Of a DNA stretch of 64,000 nt, positions 28,287 to 36,939 are shown piece by piece (positions within the stretch are counted from its first letter, which is position 1; the number at the start of each line of letters is the position of its first letter). Position numbers and translations under genes: made by a program. Location: assembly GCA_937982665.1 (NCBI GenBank), contig CALJLD010000049.1, forward strand, positions 18,063-82,062, read 5' to 3'. This stretch comes from an uncultured Planctomycetales bacterium. Its GTDB lineage: Bacteria; Planctomycetota; Planctomycetia; Pirellulales; S012-138. Under the pieces are notes generated by a model. The model worked only from the letters and a program-made list of their open reading frames with translations. It made no database searches and was not told the origin of the DNA.

Positions 28287-28315
28287 TTCGCCGCGGAAAA
28301 CTCTCTACCGCGGCG
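28287..28315 (+). promoter_or_regulatory. Stem-loop between groES and groEL2
   Basis: TCGCCGCGG (28287-28295) and CCGCGGCGA (28307-28315) are perfect 9-base arms around an 11-base loop, ending 35 bases before the groEL2 start. There is no T-run. Possible roles are an RNA processing or stability element, or an attenuator that sets the groES to groEL2 ratio. Confidence 0.45.
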
Positions 28316-28350
28316 ACAACCAAAATACTCGCACCCATCAGGAGGCCATC

Positions 28351-29970
28351 GTGGCCAAACAACTCTTGTTCGACGATTTCGCCCGCGCGCGTCTGCTCAA
28401 AGGCGTTGAGAAACTGGCCGATGCCGTGGCTGTGACCATGGGCCCCACCGGCCGCAACGTAATCATTAACAAGTCCTTTGGCGGTCCCACTGTCACCAAA
28501 GACGGCGTCACTGTCGCCAAGGAAATTGAACTGGAAGACCGCTTCGAGAACATGGGCGCCAAGCTCGTGAACGAAGTTGCATCCAAGACATCGGACATCG
28601 CCGGTGACGGAACCACCACCGCCACCGTCCTTGCCCGTGCTATCTTCAAGGAAGGTTTGCGAAACATCGCTGCCGGCAGCAATCCCACGGCCATCCGTCG
28701 TGGCATTGAAAAGGCCGCCGACGCTGCTGTCGAACACCTTCGCAGCATGGCCAAACCGGTCAACAAGAAGGAAGAGATCGCCCAAGTCGGCGCAATCTCG
28801 GCCAACAGTGACCGTCAAATCGGCGATCTCCTTGCCGATGCAATGGAACAAGTTGGCAAAGACGGCGTGATCACCGTGGAAGAAGGCAAGTCCATGGACA
28901 CCACATTGGAACTCGTTGAAGGAATGCAGTTCGACAAGGGCTACCTGTCGCCGTATTTCGTCAACAAGCCGGCCGAGATGGAATGCGTTTTGGAAGACGC
29001 CTACATCCTCATCTTCGAGAAAAAGCTCTCCAACGTTCGCGAGATGATTCCGCTGTTGGAACAGATCAGCCAAACCGGCAAGCCGCTGCTGATTATCGCG
29101 GAAGATGTTGAAGGTGAAGCCCTGGCCGCGCTTGTGGTCAACCGGCTCCGCAACATTTTGAATGTTTGTGCCGTCAAGGCTCCCGGCTTTGGCGATCGCC
29201 GCAAAGCCATGCTGGGCGACATTGCCGTCTTGACCGGTGGCACGCTCATCAGCGAAGACCTCGGCCTCAAGCTGGAAAACCTGCAAGTTGGTCAACTTGG
29301 CCGCGCGAAGCAGATTCGTGTGGACAAGAACGATACGACCATCGTGCAAGGCGGCGGTGCCAAAGCCGATATCCAAAAGCGTATCGCCCAAATCCGCACG
29401 GCGATTGACAACTCCGATAGCGACTACGATCGAGAGAAACTGCAAGAACGTCTTGCCAAGCTCACCGGCGGCGTTGCCATCATCTCTGTCGGTGGTGCAA
29501 CCGAAGCTGATATGAAGCAACGCAAGGCTCGCGTTGAAGACGCTTTGCATGCCACGCGAGCGGCCGTTGAAGAAGGCATCCTCCCCGGTGGCGGCGTTGC
29601 CCTGGTGCGTTGCCTGGAAGCCGTTCAAGCGGCTCGCAAGACTGGCAAAGGCGATGAGAAAATCGGCTTTGACATCATCGCCGGCGCCATCGAAGCTCCG
29701 TGCCGGCAAATTGCTGACAACGCCGGGATCGATGGTTCCGTTGTTGTTGATGAAGTCCGCCAAAAGGGCGAAAAGATCGGCTTTGACGCCAGTGCCCGCG
29801 AGTACGTGGACATGGTCAAGGCGGGCATCATTGATCCGCTGAAAGTTGTCCGCACGGCTTTGGCCAACGCGGCCAGCATTTCCGGTTTAATGCTGACCAC
29901 GGAAGCCATGGTGACCAACCTGGAAAAGGAAGACAAAGCCCGCTCTCGCGTGGAAGGCAGCATCCGCTAA
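28351..29970 (+). CDS. groEL: Chaperonin GroEL, copy 2 (no GGM tail)
   Basis: 539 residues, GTG start with AGGAGG 6 bases upstream. This copy keeps the textbook features: [46 protein letters not shown] in the apical substrate site, [29 protein letters not shown] and [14 protein letters not shown]. It ends in [13 protein letters not shown] with no Gly-Met repeat. By motif it is the more E. coli-like housekeeping copy, although the missing GGM tail is atypical because that tail lines the cavity floor. It lies 86 bases after groES. Another groEL elsewhere in the genome is possible. Confidence 0.95.
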   Translation: MAKQLLFDDFARARLLKGVEKLADAVAVTMGPTGRNVIINKSFGGPTVTKDGVTVAKEIELEDRFENMGAKLVNEVASKTSDIAGDGTTTATVLARAIFKEGLRNIAAGSNPTAIRRGIEKAADAAVEHLRSMAKPVNKKEEIAQVGAISANSDRQIGDLLADAMEQVGKDGVITVEEGKSMDTTLELVEGMQFDKGYLSPYFVNKPAEMECVLEDAYILIFEKKLSNVREMIPLLEQISQTGKPLLIIAEDVEGEALAALVVNRLRNILNVCAVKAPGFGDRRKAMLGDIAVLTGGTLISEDLGLKLENLQVGQLGRAKQIRVDKNDTTIVQGGGAKADIQKRIAQIRTAIDNSDSDYDREKLQERLAKLTGGVAIISVGGATEADMKQRKARVEDALHATRAAVEEGILPGGGVALVRCLEAVQAARKTGKGDEKIGFDIIAGAIEAPCRQIADNAGIDGSVVVDEVRQKGEKIGFDASAREYVDMVKAGIIDPLKVVRTALANAASISGLMLTTEAMVTNLEKEDKARSRVEGSIR

Positions 29971-30293
29971 GAAGCGGTTTCACATAGATAGAGTGCGAAG
30001 TCTCTGGGCCTTGGCACTCGCAATCAACGCGGCGGGCCGCTTCGGCAAGATCGAAGTGGCCCGTTCGCGCAATAAAAGGGACCACAAAGAATCCCGTGCG
30101 ATCGACGTAATCCGCAAGGGCGGACCCAGTGAGCCGTTCTCTGTGCGCCGGTCGGTGACTACCATTCAGAAGCGGCGGTCGCTTGATTCGATACGAAGAG
30201 ATGAGCACATCCCTCTGAAACCAGGATGTGCGTGAAACGGAAGATCGAGATAGCTTCCGCTTGGAAATGAACGAAAAACGCCCGCAGAATGCC
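29971..30293. other. Intergenic region between groEL2 and dnaJ
   Basis: 323 bases without a supported gene. Two stem-loops occur: GAGTGC/GCACTC at 29991-30019 with a 17-base loop (the half-sites are in the opposite order to a CIRCE operator), and a stronger one at 30034-30062. The frame of dnaJ stays open back to 30228. Confidence 0.5.
30034..30062 (+). terminator. Stable stem-loop after groEL2
   Basis: GGGCCGCTTCG (30034-30044) pairs with CGAAGTGGCCC (30052-30062), an 11-base stem with one G-U pair and a 7-base loop, 64 bases after the groEL2 stop. No T-run follows, so it may be a factor-dependent terminator or an RNA stabiliser. Confidence 0.4.
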
Positions 30294-31499
30294 ATGCCCA
30301 CGATGACAGGCAAACGCGACTACTACGAGATCCTGGAAGTCACAAAGTCGGCGTCCAAGGATGAAATCTCCGCTTCGTATCGCAGGCTGGCGATCAAGTT
30401 CCATCCGGACAAGAATCCCGGCGATGATGAAGCCGTGCAGCGATTCAAGGAATGCGCGGAAGCGTTCGAGGTTCTCAGCGACGACAACAAGCGTGCCCGC
30501 TATGACCGTTATGGTCACTCCGGCGTGGAAGGCGGCACTCAATTCCATGACGTCAACGACATCTTCTCCGCGTTCGCCGATATCTTCTCCGGCAGCGGTT
30601 TTGGCGACATCTTTGGCGGCGGACGAGGGCGCGGAGTCTCGCGCGGACGGCACGTCAGTTGTGACGTGACAATTGACTTGTTGGAAGCAGCCAGCGGCGT
30701 GAAGAAGTCAATCCGCATCAAGCGGCACAAAGAGTGCGGCACCTGCAACGGTACGGGAGCGGAACCTGGCAGCAAGGTAGAGAGTTGCTCGTATTGCGGC
30801 GGTCACGGCCAGGTGATTTCGCAACAGGGCATCTTCCGCATGCAGACAACTTGCCCGCAATGCCACGGCGAAGGGCAAACCATTCATGACCCCTGCGGCG
30901 ATTGCCGCGGCGCTGGCTATGTCCGCAGCAAAGTCGAGCGTGAGATTCATATTCCCGCTGGCGTGGACAACGGCAGCCGGTTGCGTTTATCCGGAGAGGG
31001 CGAACCCAGCCCCAATGGCGGCCCGGCAGGCGATTGTTACGTGGACATCACGGTGCGTCCGCATCCGTTGTTTGAGCGCGAAGGCCCCCACCTGATTTGC
31101 CGATTGCCGCTGACCTATCCGCAAGCAGCGCTGGGGGCGACGCTGGAAGTTCCCACGTTGGACGGACCCGAAGAACTCGAGATCCCCGCCGGCACGCAGG
31201 CAGGCGAAGTCTTTCGCTTGAAGCAGCGCGGCATGCCGGACTTGCGGGGAGGCCGTCCCGGTGATCTGCACGTTCTCGTCCAGATTGACGTCCCCAAGAA
31301 ACTCTCGACCAAACAGGAAGAGCTGTTGCGCGAGTTGGCCGAGCTCGATCACACCGAGGTCACGCCACATCGCAAAAGCTTCTTCGAAAAGCTGAAGGAT
31401 TACTTCGCGCCGGAAGAAGAAGCGGCCGAAGCAGAAAATGCGAACGACAAGCCAACTGGCGGCAAGCGTAAAAAAACTTCTCGCCGCGATGCTTCGTAA
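30294..31499 (+). CDS. dnaJ: Chaperone DnaJ (J-domain, zinc-finger type)
   Basis: 401 residues. The J domain ([20 protein letters not shown]) has the HPD triad in [10 protein letters not shown] and stimulates DnaK ATPase. A Gly/Phe-rich linker follows ([16 protein letters not shown]), then four zinc-binding CxxCxGxG motifs ([32 protein letters not shown]) and the C-terminal substrate-binding beta domains. The tail is an added acidic then basic segment. Possible starts are ATG 30294 and ATG 30303; neither has a strong ribosome binding site, and the frame extends to 30228. dnaK itself is not in the window. grpE follows after 59 bases. Confidence 0.95.
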   Translation: MPTMTGKRDYYEILEVTKSASKDEISASYRRLAIKFHPDKNPGDDEAVQRFKECAEAFEVLSDDNKRARYDRYGHSGVEGGTQFHDVNDIFSAFADIFSGSGFGDIFGGGRGRGVSRGRHVSCDVTIDLLEAASGVKKSIRIKRHKECGTCNGTGAEPGSKVESCSYCGGHGQVISQQGIFRMQTTCPQCHGEGQTIHDPCGDCRGAGYVRSKVEREIHIPAGVDNGSRLRLSGEGEPSPNGGPAGDCYVDITVRPHPLFEREGPHLICRLPLTYPQAALGATLEVPTLDGPEELEIPAGTQAGEVFRLKQRGMPDLRGGRPGDLHVLVQIDVPKKLSTKQEELLRELAELDHTEVTPHRKSFFEKLKDYFAPEEEAAEAENANDKPTGGKRKKTSRRDAS

Positions 31500-31558
31500 C
31501 TTAGCGAAACGACTTTTGCCACACCCGAAACCGCGAACGGTCCCCCGAGGCGACGACA

Positions 31559-32176
31559 ATGACCGTTGATGATATGACCCAAGGAAAAGACAAGACGACA
31601 CGGTCCGACGGCACTTTGCCGGAAGAGGCAACCGGCGATGAAGCCAGTGATGAAGCCGTTGTGGCTGAGCACGCTGACAGCGGATCCGAAGAATCGGCAT
31701 CGGAATCGTTGCAGTCCGACTTGAACGCGCTGCGTGAAGAGTTGGGCCAGGCCAGCGATCGCGCATTGCGAGCGCAGGCCGAATTGGACAACTATCGCAA
31801 GCGAATGAACCGCGAGTTGCAAGACTCTCTGCGATACGCGGCTGTCAACATCATTCGGGATCTGTTGCCGGTTGTCGATAACCTACAACGCGCGTTGGAA
31901 GCCGCGCAAGCTGCCGGCGAGGACAGTTCGCTCTTGCAGGGCGTGCAGATGGTTGCGCAGCAGATGGACGGCATTCTCACGCAGCATGGACTCAGTCCTA
32001 TCGAAGCCCAAGGGCAACCCTTTGATCCTGACTTGCATGAAGCCGTGAGCCAACAACCGACCGCTGATGCGGAGCCTGGCACGGTCTTGCATGTTGTGCA
32101 AAGTGGATACCAGGTCGCGGATCGAGTGGTCAGGCCGGCAAAAGTGATCGTCGCGCAGTCAGCAAGCGGAGATTGA
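31559..32176 (+). CDS. grpE: Nucleotide exchange factor GrpE
   Basis: 205 residues. GrpE releases ADP from DnaK. An acidic disordered N-terminus (about 1-55) leads into a long coiled coil (LREELGQASDRALRAQAELD, NYRKRMNREL), the conserved LLPVVDNLQRALEAA segment and a beta-wing domain (IEAQGQPFDPDLHEAVSQQP, VVQSGYQVADRVVRPAKVIV). Length and order match the family. A GAGG lies about 8 bases before the ATG. It sits directly behind dnaJ in the chaperone block. Confidence 0.95.
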   Translation: MTVDDMTQGKDKTTRSDGTLPEEATGDEASDEAVVAEHADSGSEESASESLQSDLNALREELGQASDRALRAQAELDNYRKRMNRELQDSLRYAAVNIIRDLLPVVDNLQRALEAAQAAGEDSSLLQGVQMVAQQMDGILTQHGLSPIEAQGQPFDPDLHEAVSQQPTADAEPGTVLHVVQSGYQVADRVVRPAKVIVAQSASGD

Positions 32177-32243
32177 GCTAAGGCGATTGAGCCAATCATC
32201 CACCCGCGGACCGACCCATTTGGAAACCACTGAGGACACGTCT

Positions 32244-32579
32244 GTGCCAACTTACGATTACGTTTGCGACAACTGCGAGCACGCGTTCGAACTGTTTCAG
32301 TCGATCACCGAACCGGTCAAGCGAAAGTGCCCCGAGTGCGGCAAGCAGAAGCTGCGCCGCTTGTTCGGCACCGGCGCGGCCATCATGTTCAAGGGTTCCG
32401 GCTTCTACGAGACCGACTACCGCAGCGAGAGCTACAAGAAAGGCGCGGAGGCCGAGAAGAAGTCGAAGGAGAAATCCAGCGAGAGCAAGGACAAAGGCGA
32501 CTCATCAAAGTCCAAGGGCAAATCAGAATCGACAGGTTCGTCCTCCTCCAAATCGGACTCGGGAAGCTCAAAGAAGTAG
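32244..32579 (+). CDS. FmdB-family zinc ribbon protein
   Basis: 111 residues from a GTG start with GAGG upstream; the frame extends to 32187 but PTYDYVCDNCEHAFELFQS is the standard FmdB opening. Two CxxC pairs (CDNC and CPEC) form a zinc ribbon, with KLRRLFGTGAAIMFKGSGFY typical of the family. The last 50 residues are Lys/Ser/Glu low complexity. FmdB-like proteins were named from formamidase regulators, but their general function is unknown. It ends the chaperone block, 67 bases behind grpE, so co-expression is likely. Confidence 0.9.
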   Translation: MPTYDYVCDNCEHAFELFQSITEPVKRKCPECGKQKLRRLFGTGAAIMFKGSGFYETDYRSESYKKGAEAEKKSKEKSSESKDKGDSSKSKGKSESTGSSSSKSDSGSSKK

Positions 32580-32595
32580 CTCTTGGCGCCAAGAG
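32580..32595. terminator. Perfect 16-base palindrome right after the FmdB stop codon
   Basis: CTCTTGGC is followed directly by GCCAAGAG. It starts on the base after the stop codon of the zinc ribbon gene, the end of the chaperone block. No T-run follows. It may be part of a terminator or a protein site. Confidence 0.35.
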
Positions 32596-32729
32596 GGCAT
32601 CCGCGCTTGTGATTCTGCCCTCATTCCGATTACACTAGGGCACGCTTTGATTGCTTCGGGGGAGGCACTCATTCCATCTCGTATTGTCTGTCGCATTCCG
32701 GCAGGCTCACCTCTTCGGGGAGTGCCCTC

Positions 32730-33281
32730 ATGAATCGAACCCTGATTGCAAACGGTCTTTTGGCCAAAGCTGTTGGACTTTGCCTGGTGACTATCGGGTT
32801 GTTGGCCTCGGCTGCAAATGTCGCCCAAGCGCAGCGATATGTCTTCCGTGGAACAGCGCGGAGCCCTATCTCCTCGGCGTATCCATCTTCGCGATTTTCT
32901 TCTTCGCTCTATTCTTACCAGTCAGGTTTGCCGGGCAGTACCTCACGCACGGCACTCTATCGGCAGTACAGCCCAAGCTTGAATGGCCGCGGCGTCAATT
33001 ATCCGCTGTATGGCGTTCCCTACACATTGCCCTACGCGGCTCCTTATACGGTGCCGGATCGCTACTTGAACTATTACGGTCCAGGCAGCGCCTCGCGCCT
33101 GTACTATTACGGCGGGATCTATCGAACGCCTTCGCGGCTTTACCCCAGCGGAAGCCGCATATATGGGAACCAGTACAATACGTACGCATCACCCTATGGC
33201 TTGAATCGACCGGCCGGCGGGACGATCCTCTCCGTGCCGCTACGGATTGGTCCGCGAGTTCGCTATCAGTTTGTTCAGTGA
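32730..33281 (+). CDS. Tyrosine-rich secreted protein of unknown function
   Basis: 183 residues with a signal peptide (LAKAVGLCLVTIGLLASAAN, cleavage near AQA-Q). The mature part is rich in Tyr, Ser, Pro, Gly and Arg (LYRQYSPSL, YGVPYTLPYAAPYTVPDRY, RLYYYGGIYRTPSRLYPSG) and contains no cysteine. Such composition suggests a structural cell-envelope or matrix protein, which is inference only. I recognise no family. Upstream noncoding sequence is 150 bases. It lies on the same strand as the lipoprotein gene downstream. Confidence 0.65.
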   Translation: MNRTLIANGLLAKAVGLCLVTIGLLASAANVAQAQRYVFRGTARSPISSAYPSSRFSSSLYSYQSGLPGSTSRTALYRQYSPSLNGRGVNYPLYGVPYTLPYAAPYTVPDRYLNYYGPGSASRLYYYGGIYRTPSRLYPSGSRIYGNQYNTYASPYGLNRPAGGTILSVPLRIGPRVRYQFVQ

Positions 33282-33454
33282 GTTGTTCAATTGGCGAAGT
33301 CCAAGTGACTTGTGCTGCGAGCATGGCTGATAGCGGTGGCCTGCATTGCTGTCGCTGCCAGCGGCGAACTTGCCTTTCCTCTCGCTTGGCAATTCAGTAA
33401 CATCCCGCCGCCTTTCCCGGGGGATATACGTATCGCCGTTGCGCGCTTCGAGCC

Positions 33455-34510
33455 ATGCGCCATCGCTGGTTCTTCGCCATGTTTTTCATCGCGCTGGTTG
33501 GCTGCCAACAGCCCAACCCGTGTCGTGATCTCATGCGCGAGAACTTTGAGCTGAACGAGTACATTCTTCAGCAAGAAATCCACATCGATGAGCAGCAGCG
33601 CGAAATTGATCGGCTGAAGACCGAAGTTGCCGCGGTTGAGACCTTTGAAGAAGGCGCGGATCAGATTGAGCCGCCGGCTGTTGAGTTTGGTGACGATCCG
33701 CCGCCGGCGTTCCCCAGACCTGGCGATCCCGGCAACCCGTTGGATGACGAAGTGCCGCCGGCCCCGTTCAATCCCAACTCGGGTCCCACGGCTGAACCCA
33801 TTGGCGTCCCACAAAGTGGCGCTTTGAATGAACTGGAACTGATCTTGCCGGGCATTGAGAGCCGTCCGGGCCTGCCAATTGATAGTGCGACAGATATCGA
33901 GAGCATTTCGATCGACGCCCGCCGCACCCGCGCGCTCAACCTGGATGGCGAACCCGGCGATGATGGTCTGGTTGTCGTCTTTGAGCCGCGAGATGCGAAA
34001 GATCAACCGCTGGCCGCACTCGGTCCGGTGACGATTGTTGCAGTCGATCCCTCCTTGCCGGATCATCTTGCCCGCGTCGCCCGTTGGGATTACGCGGAGG
34101 AAGAGGTCCGCGAGTTGCTGGTGCAAACTCGACAAGGTCCCAAACTTGTTTGCCAGTTGCTTTGGCCAAGTGTTCCGCCGGCAAGTTCGCGATTGCAGCT
34201 GTACGTGCGGATGAAGACGCCAGAAGGCAACGTCCAAGCGGATGTCCCGTTGCTGGCCGATTTTGCCGGTATCGAGCGAGATGGGCAGCGCTTCGCCACC
34301 TCACCGCAAGTTGAGGATGCCGCGTCTCCGCATTCCGCGAGCGGCGAGGGTTCAACCTCAAGTGCTCCGCAAGAACATCGCCCTCTGCGACGAGTCTCTT
34401 TGCGCGACGAAGAAGAACCTCTCCCACAGACGGCGGAGCCAGAGCCTGTTCGCACATCTCAGCGAACGCCACCGCGAACACCACCACCGTGGAGCCCCGT
34501 GCGGAATTAG
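33455..34510 (+). CDS. Lipoprotein with coiled coil and Pro/acidic regions, unknown function
   Basis: 351 residues. A lipoprotein signal (FFAMFFIALVGCQQPNPC, lipobox LVGC) is followed by a coiled coil from about 30 to 65 (ENFELNEYILQQEIHIDEQQ). A Pro/Glu/Asp-rich linker leads to a beta-rich domain from about 155 to 275 (LNLDGEPGDDGLVVVFEPRD, LQLYVRMKTPEGNVQADVPL), then a Ser/Pro/Arg tail. Similar proteins recur in planctomycete genomes without an assigned function. It is probably anchored to the outer or inner membrane. A stem-loop separates it from the converging Lgt-like gene. Confidence 0.7.
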   Translation: MRHRWFFAMFFIALVGCQQPNPCRDLMRENFELNEYILQQEIHIDEQQREIDRLKTEVAAVETFEEGADQIEPPAVEFGDDPPPAFPRPGDPGNPLDDEVPPAPFNPNSGPTAEPIGVPQSGALNELELILPGIESRPGLPIDSATDIESISIDARRTRALNLDGEPGDDGLVVVFEPRDAKDQPLAALGPVTIVAVDPSLPDHLARVARWDYAEEEVRELLVQTRQGPKLVCQLLWPSVPPASSRLQLYVRMKTPEGNVQADVPLLADFAGIERDGQRFATSPQVEDAASPHSASGEGSTSSAPQEHRPLRRVSLRDEEEPLPQTAEPEPVRTSQRTPPRTPPPWSPVRN

Positions 34511-34536
34511 TCTGCGCAAATCGCTTGCGCTAGACT
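34509..34536. terminator. Stem-loop between convergent genes
   Basis: AGTCT-GCGCAA (34509-34519) pairs with TTGCGC-AGACT (34525-34536, one T bulged), an 11-base stem with a 5-base loop. It fills the gap between the lipoprotein and Lgt-like genes, overlapping the stop codon of the first, and fits a shared terminator. Confidence 0.55.
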
Positions 34537-34537
34537 G

Positions 34538-35284
34538 TCACACGGTTGAAGGCCTAGCCAACGTGGTCTCGTCTGTCGCAGCGGCTCGGTTTGCGTCTCG
34601 CCACCACAACCAGGCAAACAGCCCAATCAGCGGAAACACGGCCCACTGATATCCAGTCAGTCCGCCCAACAGTCGGGCTTCGGGGCGAATGAACTCCGTG
34701 ACAAAGCGATAAGCCAGGTACGCTATCAAGTACAGCTTGATCAGTTGCCCGGCGAATCGCTGCTGTCGCCAGAGGGTCGCCATGACAATCGCCGCTGTTG
34801 TGTGAAAGATCGCTTCGTACAATTGCGTGGGGTGTCGCGCGAGCAGATCCACGTTGGCGAAGACGACGCCCCAGGGCGCATCGGTCGGTGTTCCATAACA
34901 ACACCCCGCGAAGAAACAGCCAAGACGTCCAATTGCAATGGATGCCGCGACCGGAACCACAAAGCTATCACCGGTTGAGATCCGCACGTCCAACGTCCAC
35001 TTGGCGACTTCCACTCCCAAGTAGCCGCCAACCAAGCCCAGCATGAGGGTCTTGCCATCGCTCAACCAGGCAGCGCCGGACATCAATCCCGAGAGATCCG
35101 CAAACAAGAACGGCAACTTAGCGCCCAGCATTGCCCCACACAGCGCGCCCAGCCCAATTCCCAACCGCTGCATCCGCGTCAACGGTGTACGGCTGCGAAA
35201 GACAAACGACAGGCCCAGGCCGGTTGCCACGGCCATAATCATAATACCTGCATAAGTCAGCCGCTGCGGATCCATGGCTTGCAT
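34538..35284 (-). CDS. Lgt-like membrane protein (prolipoprotein diacylglyceryl transferase family, atypical)
   Basis: 248 residues, about seven membrane helices. The C-terminal half aligns well with Lgt: GRLGCFFAGCCYG, PWGVVF, RHPTQLYEAI and YRFVTEFIRPEA. Two key Lgt positions differ. E. coli Asn146 in GRLGNF is Cys here, and the FHGGL histidine (His103, required in E. coli) is replaced (GLVGGYLGV). The signature Arg residues remain. This suggests a relative that handles a phosphatidylglycerol-like lipid but may not modify prolipoproteins. It lies 23 bases behind the Tes-like radical SAM gene on the same strand, so the two are probably one operon. Start is uncertain among TTG 35293, ATG 35284 and ATG 35275. 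Confidence 0.8.
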   Translation of the reverse strand: MQAMDPQRLTYAGIMIMAVATGLGLSFVFRSRTPLTRMQRLGIGLGALCGAMLGAKLPFLFADLSGLMSGAAWLSDGKTLMLGLVGGYLGVEVAKWTLDVRISTGDSFVVPVAASIAIGRLGCFFAGCCYGTPTDAPWGVVFANVDLLARHPTQLYEAIFHTTAAIVMATLWRQQRFAGQLIKLYLIAYLAYRFVTEFIRPEARLLGGLTGYQWAVFPLIGLFAWLWWRDANRAAATDETTLARPSTV

Positions 35285-35307
35285 GTTCAACAAAGATGCA
35301 CAATGGT

Positions 35308-36876
35308 CTAGTGAGCGGCCGCAATCAACGGTCGCGGAGTTCCTTTTCGCTTCGCTGGGCGGTCCAGCGGCGGCAGCGGCACATGGCCATCGCGGTACAA
35401 CACGTTGTATGCGGAAAACGGAATCAAGTGCCCGCTTGGCAGCACATGATGCACGCAGGACTTCATCAGCTGGCGGATGTCAAAGTTGTACGCATCCATG
35501 AACGATGTGATTGTGATGCGAAAGACGTCCGTTGGGGACAGATCCTCGGCAATCGCTCGACGGAAGAATCTTTCCGCCAGCTGCGGGAGTTGTGGCTTGA
35601 TACTATCTGCTGGCTTCTTCTTCTCACCTGCCGGGCCAATCATGGAATTCCCACTTGCGGAAATCGAATACAACTCTTGCGCGCTTTCGTTGTTGGATGC
35701 CGGCACAGTTGCACAATCTCCTCCGCAACCGCATTGCCGGGAGATCACCTCTTGCACAAGTTCTCGCCCGCGCTGACGATTGAACGTGATCCCTCCCGCT
35801 AACAAATCGATGTGTTCGGCCGCGTTGATGAACTGAGTTAGCGGAATGGCCGTTTCGCCTTCCCGGTACGCATATGCCAAGGCGTGAGCGTTGGGATGTG
35901 CGCAGGGAAGTGGCAAGAAGTCGGATTCCGCGAAGCTCGCCGTAGCCGCGACGCCCTTAATAACATCTGGAAAAGTCACACGCCCGGCCAACTCCTCCGG
36001 AAGATAGTACCGGCCAGAATACGTCGCCGGCTGAAAACTGACGCCTGTGATGTGCGGCTGCGTCAACGCAAAATCCACAAGCGGCCCAATCTGGTCTTCA
36101 TTCAGGCCCGACTGCAAGGTTGCAACCAGCGTCACGCGAATTCCGGCCTCGCGCAGGCGTTCCAGCGCCTTGAGTTTGGTTTCCAACAGCGGTTCTCCCC
36201 GTAGCGCCAAGTGGACCGGATCTTCCCGCATGTTCGCACTGTCAGCAGGCGAAACCGCATCAAGCTGGAAATAAACTTCCAGGCGATCTCGCAACGCGGC
36301 AACAGCTTCCACAAATGCCTCGTCACGAGCAAAGCGGATGGCGTTGGTGTTGATCATGACCACATCAATCTCATGACCGCAGGCATAGTCCAGCACATCC
36401 AGAAACTGCGGATGAATGGTCGGCTCGCCGCCGGAGAGTTGCAGGACTTCGGCTCGCCCTTCAACTTCAACAAGTCGATCAATGGCGGCCTTGCATTCCT
36501 CCAACGTCAGGTGTGTTCCGCCGGGAGCGCTGCCGGCAAAGCACATGGGACAAGTGAGGTTGCAAGACGACGTGATCTCCAACAGGCCAATGCACGTGTG
36601 TTGCTCGTGCTCGGTACACAGCCCGCAGTCGTAAGGGCATCCGCGGCGCGGCTCCACGCCCATGACTGGCGGGATTCGCCCCGGCACGCTGAACTCGTGC
36701 CGATCGAACCACTTCACGTCACTACAAACAAAGTCTTCACGTGTGCCGTGTTCCGGACAGCGCTTGCGGAAATAAACGCGGCCCGCGCGCTCAATGATCT
36801 TTGCAGGAACCACCTCCAAGCAGTCCGGGCATAGACTCTGCGTGCCGCCAAGAAATGTGTAATCGCGAAGTTGCAT
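35308..36876 (-). CDS. Radical SAM protein resembling the tetraether lipid synthase (Tes) family
   Basis: 522 residues. The N-terminus has a CPDC (16-19) and RKRCPEHG (Cys 40) metal site, then GCPYDCGLC (Cys 80, 84, 87). The radical SAM cluster motif is CNLTCPMC (Cys 105, 109, 112), followed by LQLSGGEPTIHPQF for SAM binding. Near residue 380 a CGCGGDC cluster suggests a further iron-sulfur site. This order of N-terminal rubredoxin-like site, extra cluster and CX3CX2C is what I recall for Tes (MJ0619-like), which joins lipid chains in archaea; bacterial relatives are mostly uncharacterised. A lipid-modifying role is inferred, supported by the Lgt-like gene right behind it. Cytoplasmic or membrane-peripheral, with no signal peptide. 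Confidence 0.82.
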   Translation of the reverse strand: MQLRDYTFLGGTQSLCPDCLEVVPAKIIERAGRVYFRKRCPEHGTREDFVCSDVKWFDRHEFSVPGRIPPVMGVEPRRGCPYDCGLCTEHEQHTCIGLLEITSSCNLTCPMCFAGSAPGGTHLTLEECKAAIDRLVEVEGRAEVLQLSGGEPTIHPQFLDVLDYACGHEIDVVMINTNAIRFARDEAFVEAVAALRDRLEVYFQLDAVSPADSANMREDPVHLALRGEPLLETKLKALERLREAGIRVTLVATLQSGLNEDQIGPLVDFALTQPHITGVSFQPATYSGRYYLPEELAGRVTFPDVIKGVAATASFAESDFLPLPCAHPNAHALAYAYREGETAIPLTQFINAAEHIDLLAGGITFNRQRGRELVQEVISRQCGCGGDCATVPASNNESAQELYSISASGNSMIGPAGEKKKPADSIKPQLPQLAERFFRRAIAEDLSPTDVFRITITSFMDAYNFDIRQLMKSCVHHVLPSGHLIPFSAYNVLYRDGHVPLPPLDRPAKRKGTPRPLIAAAH

Positions 36877-36939
36877 GTCGTCCTCATTGGCCTTGCTTTG
36901 TGTGTCTTTGCGGTGACGTCCTGCGTGCGTCTGTCGCGT

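Noticed and set aside
28180..29763. 527-codon minus-strand frame opposite groEL2
   Set aside because: Antisense shadow of a strongly codon-biased chaperonin gene, typical of groEL loci.
29991..30019. GAGTGC and GGCACTC pair after groEL2 as a CIRCE element
   Set aside because: The half-sites are in the reverse order and the spacer is 17 rather than 9 bases, so it is a hairpin, not a CIRCE operator.
33312..33554. 80-residue frame starting MLRAWLIAVACIAVAAS
   Set aside because: It begins like a signal peptide but overlaps the lipoprotein gene start, loses any protein-like pattern and has no ribosome binding site.
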